Positions 55,544 through 62,320 of a DNA stretch of 64,000 nucleotides are shown here, in pieces. The stretch comes from CAZGSN01 sp964371655 (lineage in GTDB: Bacteria; Desulfobacterota; Binatia; HRBIN30). The translations under genes and the position numbers were made by a program. Under the pieces are notes generated by a model. That model saw only the letters and a list, made by a program, of their open reading frames with translations, did no database searches and had not been told where the DNA came from. Each line of letters opens with the position of its first letter. Positions within the stretch are counted from its first letter, which is position 1. Where the stretch lies: positions 9,800 through 73,799 of the forward strand of contig CAYJOD010000026.1 of the NCBI GenBank assembly GCA_964371655.1. The letters are read 5' to 3'.

Positions 55544-56353
55544 ATGGACACAACGATACGACGATTCGACGGCTGCGTGGCTCTGGTCACCGGTGCCGCC
55601 AGTGGCATCGGCCGCGCTACTGGCATGCGGCTGGCCGGCGAGGGTGCGCGGGTGGCGTTGGTGGATCTCAACCTCGACGGGGCGCGGACCGTCGAGAAGG
55701 AGATCGAGTCGTCTGGCGGCTGCGCCCGCGCCTATGAGTGCGACGTGGCCAGCAGTGCCCAAGTGATCGCATTGGTGCAGACCGTTGAGCGCGAGCTTGG
55801 CCCTGTCGATATTCTCGCCAACGTCGCGGGTACAGGTGACGTCGCCGGCATCCAAGGTGCGGCCGAGGTTCCAGACGAGCGCTGGAATGCCGTGCTCGCC
55901 GTGAATCTGAGCGGCCCCTTTTTCCTGTGTCGTGCCGTGCTGCCGGGTATGGTTGCCCGCGGCCGCGGCGCGATCGTGAATGTCTCTTCGCTGGCCGGAC
56001 GTTCGAAGAGCGCGGGCGGTGGATTGGCATACACCTCGAGCAAAGCTGGATTACTGGGGCTGACCCGTCACCTGGCGTTCGACTACGGACCTCGCGGCAT
56101 TCGCGTGAACGCGATCTGTCCGGGCGGTGTCGACACGCCAATGCTTCGTGCAGGCGCAGTCTCGGCCGCCCGCAGCGATGAAGAAGCGCGCGCTCGCGTC
56201 GCACGCATTGAGGCCTACACCTACTTCATGCCGATCAAGCGCCTCTCGACAGCCGAAGAGCAAGCCGCCGTCATCGCCTTCCTCGCCTCCGACGAAGCCT
56301 CGTACATCAACGGCGTCGCTCTCGACGTCAACGGTGGCCTCTACATGGCGTGA
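55544..56353 (+). CDS. Short-chain dehydrogenase/reductase
   Basis: A 269-residue classical SDR. NAD(P) loop TGAASGIGRATG near residue 16, NVAG near 93 in place of NNAG, the catalytic Ser in VNVSSLAG, and YTSSK (Tyr-x-x-x-Lys) near residue 166. The product ends GVALDVNGGLYMA. An aspartate after strand 2 (LVDLNLDGA) suggests NAD rather than NADP. AAGGAG lies seven bases before the ATG. It oxidises or reduces a hydroxyl/keto group of an unknown substrate. Confidence 0.93.
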   Translation: MDTTIRRFDGCVALVTGAASGIGRATGMRLAGEGARVALVDLNLDGARTVEKEIESSGGCARAYECDVASSAQVIALVQTVERELGPVDILANVAGTGDVAGIQGAAEVPDERWNAVLAVNLSGPFFLCRAVLPGMVARGRGAIVNVSSLAGRSKSAGGGLAYTSSKAGLLGLTRHLAFDYGPRGIRVNAICPGGVDTPMLRAGAVSAARSDEEARARVARIEAYTYFMPIKRLSTAEEQAAVIAFLASDEASYINGVALDVNGGLYMA

Positions 56354-56373
56354 GCGGGAGACGACCGCGACAA

Positions 56374-56402
56374 GTAGGGGCAACCACAAGGGTTGCCCCT
56401 AC
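56374..56402 (+). terminator. Hairpin after the SDR gene, with a related copy following
   Basis: GTAGGGGCAACC (56374-56385) pairs perfectly with 56391-56402 across a 5-nt loop. A second, similar hairpin, GTAGGGGTACCCC-TTGT-GGGTACCC, lies at 56420-56446. There is no T-run. Both are palindromic-repeat-like. Confidence 0.65.
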
Positions 56403-56501
56403 TGTATGAATGCCGTCAGGTAGGGGTACCCCTTGTGGGTACCCTTTCGGCTGTTCAACAAGACTTGCCGCGCGGCGTCGATTCGTTCACGACTGGTGTT
56501 G

Positions 56502-58100
56502 ATGAGCTCGCCAACTTCTCCCACCCTGCCGCGACTTGCCGGTGTCGCCATTCCGCTGTTCTCCCTGCGCGCGGCAGATGACCTTGGCAGCGGCACCATT
56601 CTCGACCTGATCCCATTCATCGATTGGTGCGCGCACTGGCATGTTCGCGTCGTGCAGCTATTGCCGATCAACGAAGCGGCGCCGGAGGAGGCGAGTCCCT
56701 ACAAGGCGCTATCCGCCTTCGCCATCGACCCCTCGTATATCTCCGTGCTGCAGATCCCGGAGATCGCGACCAGCACCGCCACGCTGAAGTGGCTGGCAAC
56801 CTCCAAGGTGCAAGAGCGCGCGCATCATCTGCAGCAAGCGCGGCGGCGCGAGCGCAAGCGCTCGTATGGCATCAAGGTTCGCCTCTTGGAGTTCGCCTTT
56901 GCGGAGCTCGAACGCGACCCGGACGCGGTACGCTCCGCCGCCTTCGCGGCGTTCTGCGCGCAACAAGCGGCGTGGCTGGAGGAGTACGCTCTATTCCGTG
57001 CTTTGTCCGAACGGCAAGGCTTCCGCGATTGGGAGATGTGGCCGCCGGAGCTGCGGCATTACGAATCGGCGCGAGACAGCGCTGCCGCGGGACAGCTTCA
57101 GCAGCGGGTCCGCTTTGCCAAGTACGTGCAGTGGGTGGCCCACGAGCAGTGGCAGCAGGCGCACGCGCACGCACGCCGCGCCGGGGTTTTGCTCAAGGGG
57201 GATGTGGCCTTCGTGTGTGCCGCCAACAGCGCCGACGTGTGGGCGCATCCCGATCTCTTCGATGTGCGCAGCTCGGCGGGAACAGCGCCCGATGCCTTCA
57301 GCGCCAGCGGCCAGCTCTGGGAGCTGCCGGTCTACAACTGGGAAGCCCTGCGCCGCAGCAACTACGACTGGTGGCGGCGGCGCGCCCGTCAGGCGGGAGA
57401 GCTGTACGACGTCTTTCGTGTCGACCACGTCGTCGGCCTGTACCGCACCTATGCCATCCCGGTGCGTGAGGGTGGACCGGCCGGGTTCGTTCCAGCCGAC
57501 GAGCCGACTCAACGCAGCCAAGGGCATGAGCTGATGCGTGCTCTGCAGAGCGAAGCCGGCGCTGCGATCGTCGTCGCTGAGGACTTAGGTACCGTTCCCG
57601 ATTGGGTGCGCCAGTCGCTGCACGAGTTACACGTCCCCGGATACAAGGTCTTTCGCTGGGAACAGCGCGACGGCAACTTCATCGATCCACGCACGTACCC
57701 GGAAACGTCGATTGCCACCACCGGCACCCACGATACGGACACCCTGGTGGAGTGGTGGGGCGCAATCTCCGATGAGGAGCGCGCCGCCGCGTACAGGCTC
57801 TTGCAAATCGAACCAAGCTCAGAGCTTTCCCCCGAGTCTCCAGCCCCGAGTCCCCAGCCCCGCTTTCCGAGGTACCCGCTGATACAGCGCTTGCTCGAAT
57901 CGCCGGCGTCGATGGTGATCCTGCCGCTGCAAGACGTTCTCGGCTGGACCGACCGCATCAACGTGCCGGCGACAGTCGGCGCCCACAACTGGAGCTACCG
58001 GTTGCCGGCCACGACCGAGCGGCTCGACCACGATCCCGAGATCGTCGCCGCGACGCAACACCTGCGCGAAATGATCGATGCCACGGGGCGTGCGGGCTGA
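56502..58100 (+). CDS. malQ: 4-alpha-glucanotransferase (amylomaltase)
   Basis: The ATG at 56502 gives 532 residues of the GH77 family, which transfers maltodextrin segments. The nucleophile is D308 (FRVDHVVGLYRTY), the acid/base E360 (VAEDLGTVP) and the third carboxylate D411 (GTHDTDT); 'EASPYKALSAFAIDP' is the N-terminal family mark. Residues 439-456 (SELSPESPAPSPQPRFP) are a Ser/Pro-rich block encoded by a GAGTC/CAGCCCC word repeat, unlike the rest of the enzyme. It may supply or degrade glucans together with GlgB. A 23-residue upstream extension was excluded. Confidence 0.93.
   Translation: MSSPTSPTLPRLAGVAIPLFSLRAADDLGSGTILDLIPFIDWCAHWHVRVVQLLPINEAAPEEASPYKALSAFAIDPSYISVLQIPEIATSTATLKWLATSKVQERAHHLQQARRRERKRSYGIKVRLLEFAFAELERDPDAVRSAAFAAFCAQQAAWLEEYALFRALSERQGFRDWEMWPPELRHYESARDSAAAGQLQQRVRFAKYVQWVAHEQWQQAHAHARRAGVLLKGDVAFVCAANSADVWAHPDLFDVRSSAGTAPDAFSASGQLWELPVYNWEALRRSNYDWWRRRARQAGELYDVFRVDHVVGLYRTYAIPVREGGPAGFVPADEPTQRSQGHELMRALQSEAGAAIVVAEDLGTVPDWVRQSLHELHVPGYKVFRWEQRDGNFIDPRTYPETSIATTGTHDTDTLVEWWGAISDEERAAAYRLLQIEPSSELSPESPAPSPQPRFPRYPLIQRLLESPASMVILPLQDVLGWTDRINVPATVGAHNWSYRLPATTERLDHDPEIVAATQHLREMIDATGRAG
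57829..57862 (+). repeat. Word repeat inside malQ
   Basis: The words CCCCCGAGTCTCCAG, CCCCGAGTCCCCAG and CCCCG follow each other. The reverse strand reads GGGGACTCGGGGCTGG, a style found only in intergenic spaces elsewhere in this window. The reading frame of malQ stays open across it. Confidence 0.7.
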
Positions 58101-58111
58101 AGTGCGAAAGG

Positions 58112-58190
58112 GTTCGGACTTCGGGCTGCAGGCTTCGGGTGCGATGGAAATCCAGAAGCCCGGCGCCGAGCTTCAGGCTAGCTTGAAGCT
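58112..58190. repeat. Word repeat after malQ
   Basis: CTTCGGGCTGCAGGCTTCGGG on the left and GCTTCAGGCTAGCTTGAAGC on the right are of the same word class as 10445 and 37709. It abuts the dispersed element at 58193. Confidence 0.55.
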
Positions 58191-58192
58191 CC

Positions 58193-58344
58193 CACCGCAG
58201 AGACGCGGAGACGCAGAGAAAGCCTTGGATGGTTGGAAGAAATCATGATTGTGGCCAGATCAAATTCTTGCACTATGCTGTTTCGGCCGATGTGCAATTG
58301 TCTTCAGAAAATCTTCTTCTCCGCGCCTCTGCGTCTCTGCGGTG
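58193..58344. repeat. Dispersed CACCGCAGAG element, copy 3
   Basis: 28-bp arms (58193-58220 and 58317-58344) are inverse with about three mismatches. The interior (CCTTGGATGGTTGG, AAATCATGATTGTGGCCAGA, CGGCCGATGTGCAATTGTC) aligns along its whole length with copies 1 and 2. Total 152 bp, ending 22 bp from the stop of the VTT gene. Confidence 0.9.
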
Positions 58345-58366
58345 AAGTCTTGGTGAGAAATGGGGG

Positions 58367-59044
58367 CTAGCGCCGCAACACCGTGATCAGGCGGCGGCGC
58401 AAACCGAGATGCGTGAACGGCAGGACGATGATGGCCAGCAGGGTCGCGCACGCCGCGTAGAAGGGCAGGGGGTTAGGCCCGATCAGGGTCGAGCCCAGAA
58501 ACGCGAAGGCGGCGGCGCGGATCATGCCACCGATGGCGAGAGCGACGAGGAATTTTCCAACCGGGATCGACGAGAACCCAGCCGCCCAGTGCAGGGGAAC
58601 CATCGGTCCAATCGGATGTGCGGTGACGACGCCGACGACGAGCGGTCCGGCGTCATTGACCCGCGCGATCAACGACTTCAGATTGGCGTTGCTCACGGAA
58701 GAACCCCATTGATCGCGCACGGTCCTGGCGAGCGTGAACTTGAGCAGGCCGGAGAGAAAGATGCCGCCGGCACCGAGCGCCGTGCCGAACAAGGCTCCGA
58801 AGCACAGCCCGGCAACCGGCAGCAGGATAGCCGAGGGCAGCAGCAGGAATTGGCGAAACGTCATCAAGGCCAGATACAGCAGCGGTCCCTTCCAGCTCAG
58901 CGTCGAAACCCACGCCTGGATGGACTGCACCGAGATCTCGATCGGCAGCTCGGCGCGCACGAAGTGGCCGATCGTGTAGACGACGACGATCAACCCGATC
59001 AAGAGGAAAGTCTGCCAGCGCAGCATACGAAGCGAGACTAGCAT
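58367..59044 (-). CDS. VTT/DedA-type membrane protein (TVP38/TMEM64 family)
   Basis: From the ATG at 59044 the product is 225 residues with five or six hydrophobic segments. The VTT core at about residues 60-170 includes 'RQFLLLPSAILLPVAGLCFG' and the glycine-rich 'FGTALGAGGIFLSGLLKF'. Relatives include lipid scramblases and DedA proteins, so a lipid- or membrane-potential-related role is possible. ATG at 59026 is an alternative start; the longer frame to 59101 reads through a dispersed repeat and was rejected. Confidence 0.83.
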   Translation of the reverse strand: MLVSLRMLRWQTFLLIGLIVVVYTIGHFVRAELPIEISVQSIQAWVSTLSWKGPLLYLALMTFRQFLLLPSAILLPVAGLCFGALFGTALGAGGIFLSGLLKFTLARTVRDQWGSSVSNANLKSLIARVNDAGPLVVGVVTAHPIGPMVPLHWAAGFSSIPVGKFLVALAIGGMIRAAAFAFLGSTLIGPNPLPFYAACATLLAIIVLPFTHLGLRRRLITVLRR

Positions 59045-59048
59045 ACCT

Positions 59049-59098
59049 GGGCGAGGTAGCGACCATGCCGACGAGCTCACAACCTCGCCAGGCTGGCA
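59049..59098. repeat. Dispersed GTAGCGAC..GACGAGCTCAC repeat, copy 1
   Basis: GGTAGCGACCATGCCGACGA and GCTCAC..CCAGGCTGG match 60008-60062 at about two thirds of positions. It lies directly upstream of the VTT gene. Confidence 0.6.
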
Positions 59099-59252
59099 CA
59101 AGTCGCGAGCGCAAATGCGCCGAGTAGTCGCTGGGTCCCGATGATGTCTCGGGATTTGTTCATCGCGAGTGCAAGTAGAGCTTCAGGTGACAGAGTCGGG
59201 CCTACGCGCCACGCGGCGAGGAGAAGATCGATAGTCCCGACCGGCGGTGGGG

Positions 59253-59283
59253 TTGCGGTATGTCCAGCCTCCGCCAATATAAC
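59253..59283 (+). promoter_or_regulatory. Candidate promoter of the DUF6883/DUF4926 pair
   Basis: TTGCGG (59253-59258) and TATAAC (59278-59283) with a 19-bp spacer, 11 bp before the ATG at 59295. If used, the transcript would be nearly leaderless, which fits the absence of a ribosome-binding site. Confidence 0.35.
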
Positions 59284-59294
59284 CAACCGTAGAC

Positions 59295-59645
59295 ATGCGA
59301 CTCCCAAACAGTAGCCTGGTGCAGATCGACCGAGAAAAACTTGCGGACTACCTCCTGAACGCTTCGCATCCAGACAACGGTGGCAAGGCGGGGTTTTTCG
59401 AGTGCCATGGGTTCACGTCGAACAATTGGCCGCAGCTGATGGAGGCCTTGCGCAAGCTTGCCGACTCCAACGACGTTACTAGATTTTCGGAGTCGGCGCA
59501 TGGCAAGAAGTATGTTGTGGACGGCCGCATCGAGACACCAAGAGGGAAACAACCGCTTGTGCGAACGGTGTGGATAGTGGATCGTGGCATGGACACGCCG
59601 CGCTTAGTGACGGCGTACCCGGCCGAGGAACCGGAGGCACCATGA
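59295..59645 (+). CDS. DUF6883-like protein
   Basis: A 116-residue protein that matches my recollection of DUF6883: 'DREKLADYLLNASHPDNGGKAGFFECHGFT' spans residues 12-41 and 'VVDGRIETPRGKQPLVRTVWIVD' residues 73-95. The function is unknown. The stop overlaps the next start (ATGA), and DUF6883 genes commonly stand next to DUF4926 genes. Small size, coupling and an isolated two-gene unit resemble a toxin-antitoxin arrangement, but no toxic activity is known to me. Confidence 0.75.
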   Translation: MRLPNSSLVQIDREKLADYLLNASHPDNGGKAGFFECHGFTSNNWPQLMEALRKLADSNDVTRFSESAHGKKYVVDGRIETPRGKQPLVRTVWIVDRGMDTPRLVTAYPAEEPEAP

Positions 59646-59878
59646 TTCGAGAGCATGAACGGGTTGTCCTGACGGCATCTGTTTCCCCCCAGGGATTGGA
59701 GCCGGGCGACGTCGGGACCGTGGTACATGTCTACAAGGATGGGCAGGCGTACGAAGTCGAGTTCCTCGCACTGGATGGCCATACGGCTGCGGTGGTGACT
59801 CTTGAATCCTCACAGGTCCGCCCTGTTTCCCGTCGCGAGATCACGCACGCCCGTGAACTAGCAGCGACCGGTTCGTGA
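59642..59878 (+). CDS. DUF4926-like protein
   Basis: The ATG at 59642 gives 78 residues with the DUF4926 pattern 'HERVVLTASV..GLEPGDVGTVVHVY' and 'YEVEFLALDGHTAAVVTLESSQVRPV', a small beta-barrel of SH3-like character. It is coupled to the DUF6883 gene. Such barrels often bind a partner protein, so a complex of the two products is plausible. Confidence 0.8.
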   Translation: MIREHERVVLTASVSPQGLEPGDVGTVVHVYKDGQAYEVEFLALDGHTAAVVTLESSQVRPVSRREITHARELAATGS

Positions 59879-60007
59879 TCTACGCAGCCCCAATCACCAG
59901 GACGTGCGATGCTATGGCAGGTTTTCGGTTGGAAACCCGGCTTCCGCCTACTTGCGCCAGCCGCCGTCCATCGAGATGACGTTGCTGTAGCCCATTTTCT
60001 GCAAACC

Positions 60008-60062
60008 TGAGGGACGTAGCGACTATTCGGACGAGCTCACGGCGTTTCCCGGCTGGGACCAA
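60008..60062. repeat. Dispersed GTAGCGAC..GACGAGCTCAC repeat, copy 2
   Basis: GACGTAGCGACTATTCGGAC and GAGCTCACGGCGTTTCCC, then GGCTGGGACC. Diverged copy of 59049-59098. The 59879-60132 gap otherwise shows nothing. Confidence 0.6.
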
Positions 60063-60132
60063 TTAGAAAGCCTGAAGACGGCGCCATCAAAAGCAAGATG
60101 GAACCAACGAGATACGAGCGACGAGATACGCC

Positions 60133-61086
60133 TCAGGTGCTAGGCATCTGATCGAGATACTCCGACAACCCGTAACCGACGTGCTCGCCGCAGCGCCATT
60201 CCGTTAGGCCTTCGCTGATGCGGGTCACCTTGCCCTCCTTGCGGTTGCGTAGCGGCAGCATGGTGATCACGGTGCCGGTGATGTCGAAGTCGCCGATGCC
60301 GGTATGCAGCTGCGCGGCGATGCGATCATGGTAGCCGCCGTCGCCGCCAAAGTCGCTGTGCAGCTTCCAGTCGGCGAAGATGTGATTCTCGCCGTCTTTG
60401 AAGACGAAGCCAGAGAGCAGCTCGACGCCGTTGTGCATGACGATCTGCGAGCCCATGAAGCCGAAGCTCTCGTCGAACTCGCAGGTCAGCCAGCGATAGA
60501 ACTTCGGCGACTGCCACGAGCGCGGACCCCACGAGTGATCGCGCAAGCCCAAGCCGTTCAGCGGCGTGGTTTTGCCGTCGATCGTAATCGAGCCGACCGC
60601 CTTGACGTGCTGCTCGGTGTGCCCCTTGGCGAAGACCATGTCGGCATTGTCGAGCTGGGTTTCGCCGCCGAACATCGGGCTCAGGCCGTAATAGTCGAGA
60701 TGTAGCTGCACCGGCTGGTGCGGATTGGAGGTAAACGCCCGGCGCGGATCTTCGAGATCGAGCGGGCGCGCCAGATACACCGCCGTTCCATCATAGGTCA
60801 CGCGCAGATGCTTGAACGGCTCGATCACCTCGAACTTGGCGCCACCGGCGTCGAAAGCGGAGTTGTCGGCAATCGACGGACGCATGTAGTTGAACAATGC
60901 CGTGCCGTCCGGCTGATACACGGTGATCGTGACTTCGGCGTAGCCCTCGTTGGCGCGATTGCCGACGCGCACGAAGCCGCCGAGCCGAGCTGAGCGATCG
61001 TAGAAGTTGAAGTACATGCTCTCATTGAAGTTGGACTCGCCCGTATTCGGGTGCATGAAATCATCGTGCGGCTTGACGGTGATCAT
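60133..61086 (-). CDS. CrtC/AttH-like lipocalin-fold protein (DUF7064-type)
   Basis: The ATG at 61086 has GAGGAGG six bases upstream and gives 317 residues. A double lipocalin-like build is suggested by 'NESMYFNFYDRSARLGGFVRVGNR', '..LRVTYDGTAVYL', 'GLGLRDHSWGPRSW' near residue 185 and 'CEFDESFGFMGSQI' near 203. This resembles hydroxyneurosporene synthase (CrtC) and AttH relatives, which act on hydrophobic isoprenoids or steroids, but I would not infer the reaction. No signal peptide is present. Longer upstream reading frames pass through a palindromic repeat and were excluded. Confidence 0.72.
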   Translation of the reverse strand: MITVKPHDDFMHPNTGESNFNESMYFNFYDRSARLGGFVRVGNRANEGYAEVTITVYQPDGTALFNYMRPSIADNSAFDAGGAKFEVIEPFKHLRVTYDGTAVYLARPLDLEDPRRAFTSNPHQPVQLHLDYYGLSPMFGGETQLDNADMVFAKGHTEQHVKAVGSITIDGKTTPLNGLGLRDHSWGPRSWQSPKFYRWLTCEFDESFGFMGSQIVMHNGVELLSGFVFKDGENHIFADWKLHSDFGGDGGYHDRIAAQLHTGIGDFDITGTVITMLPLRNRKEGKVTRISEGLTEWRCGEHVGYGLSEYLDQMPST

Positions 61087-61176
61087 GGAGACCTCCTCTT
61101 CCGCAGCATCTCTTTCACCAAAGCAGCGATGCCGCAACCGCTCGCGGGTGCGGGATTGGCCGACGATCGTCTTGCA

Positions 61177-61401
61177 GCCACGCTCTGGCGAGGTTGTCTC
61201 AAAACTGCTCGGGTGCACGCTCGCCGCAGTCGAAAGCGGCGGCAAGCCGCCGCACTCCAAAGTGGCTCCCCGCACCGAATGATCGAACCCCTTCTCCTTT
61301 CCCGCACCCTTTGGAGTGCGGGAGCTTGCTCCCGCTTTGGGGCGGAGGGGTTCCCGGCTGCGCGCCCTCTGGGTTTTGAGACAACCTCTACCGAGCGCGG
61401 C
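61177..61401. repeat. Palindromic element of 225 bp with 29-bp inverted ends
   Basis: GAGGTTGTCTCAAAAC (61190-61205) is exactly inverted at 61373-61388, and the match extends outward to 61177 and 61401 (24 of 29). Inside are GGCGGCAAGCCGCC, CCGCACTCCAAAG (61251-61262) and its partner CTTTGGAGTGCGG (61309-61321), then GCGGGAGC-TT-GCTCCCGC. The 27 bases 61309-61335 recur unchanged at 63974-64000. It lies between the CrtC-like and SnoaL-like genes; no gene is seen in 61087-61513. Confidence 0.9.
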
Positions 61402-61513
61402 TATACGCATGAATCGACGTAGCCGCGGCCGCCAGGCCGTGGTTGGCGCTCATGGGCATGATCCGGCGCGAACCGCTTCATGCTGCTCCGCTCGCGATCG
61501 TGGCGCTAGGCCT

Positions 61514-61978
61514 CTACTTCTTCCAGTAGCTCGCGGTGAGCTGCAGGCTGGGCGTGTCTTTGCGCGCTTCGACCTCTTCGTAGAGGCGGCGGTAGCCGGT
61601 CGACTTGATCTTCCAGTGGCCACCGATCTTCTCGTAGGTGTCGGTGTAGAAGGCGGCACCGCGCAGGGTGAAGCCGGCTTCGGACTCGATCACGATATCG
61701 TCGAGGGCCCAGGTCGCGGTCGCCGCGGTCGGGCTGAGTAGATCGATCTCTGGTTGATGGCAGCGATGAGAGCTGATGGTCGTCGTCGCGCCGAGGGCCT
61801 GACGCAGGAACTGCATGATCTGATCGCGGCCGGCGAACGCATACTTGCCGCCGTCGTAGGATACCGTCGCGTCGGCGGCGAAACACTCGGCCAGAGCATC
61901 CCACTCCTTCAAGTCGAGAAGGCGCAGGTACCTGTACTTCAGGCGTTTGATCGCTTCGATTTCGTCGAGCTGGCCCAT
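61514..61978 (-). CDS. SnoaL-like (NTF2-fold) protein, BaiE-related
   Basis: The ATG at 61978 gives 154 residues: 'IEAIKRLKYRYLRLLDLKEWDALAECFAADATVSYDGG' spans about residues 7-44 and 'ATATWALDDIVIESEAGFTLRGAAFYTDTY' follows. This is the SnoaL_4 pattern, whose members include the bile-acid 7-alpha-dehydratase BaiE, with 'SSHRCHQPEI' at the place of its active-site His. It could dehydrate a steroid or terpenoid. It precedes the CrtC-like gene on the same strand, separated by a repeat. Confidence 0.82.
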   Translation of the reverse strand: MGQLDEIEAIKRLKYRYLRLLDLKEWDALAECFAADATVSYDGGKYAFAGRDQIMQFLRQALGATTTISSHRCHQPEIDLLSPTAATATWALDDIVIESEAGFTLRGAAFYTDTYEKIGGHWKIKSTGYRRLYEEVEARKDTPSLQLTASYWKK

Positions 61979-62089
61979 CTTCAATGGAGCCGCCTCATAT
62001 CCCAGAAGCGGCGCCAGCAAAAGCCCGAGACGACGATTTCGCCGACGCGTCGTCTGCCGGCATTGCACGGCAATTCACTGTTGAGACGT

Positions 62090-62182
62090 CCTTGCCCGTG
62101 TCCTTGCCCATGCCCTTGCCCGAATTCGCACGGTTTTCCCCTCAACCTTGCTGGGCATGGGCAACGGCACGGGCACGGGCAA
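62090..62182. repeat. Word-type hairpin (TTGCCC / GGGCAA)
   Basis: CTTGCCCGTGTCCTTGCCCA and TGCCCTTGCCCG on the left, GGGCATGGGCAACGGCACGG and GCACGGGCAAG on the right, imperfectly inverted around 62125-62152. It occupies the 342-bp gap 61979-62320, which shows no gene. Confidence 0.8.
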
Positions 62183-62320
62183 GAAATTGGCGTGCAAGAC
62201 CGCCTGAGCTTCTGCCTGTGCCTGATGCAGCACACTACAGCGTCGCCGCCTGGGCTTGCTCGGGCGCGCAGTGGTGTCGCCGGTCGCGTTCGCGGCGATG
62301 AGATCTGTTCCCGGCTCGCC

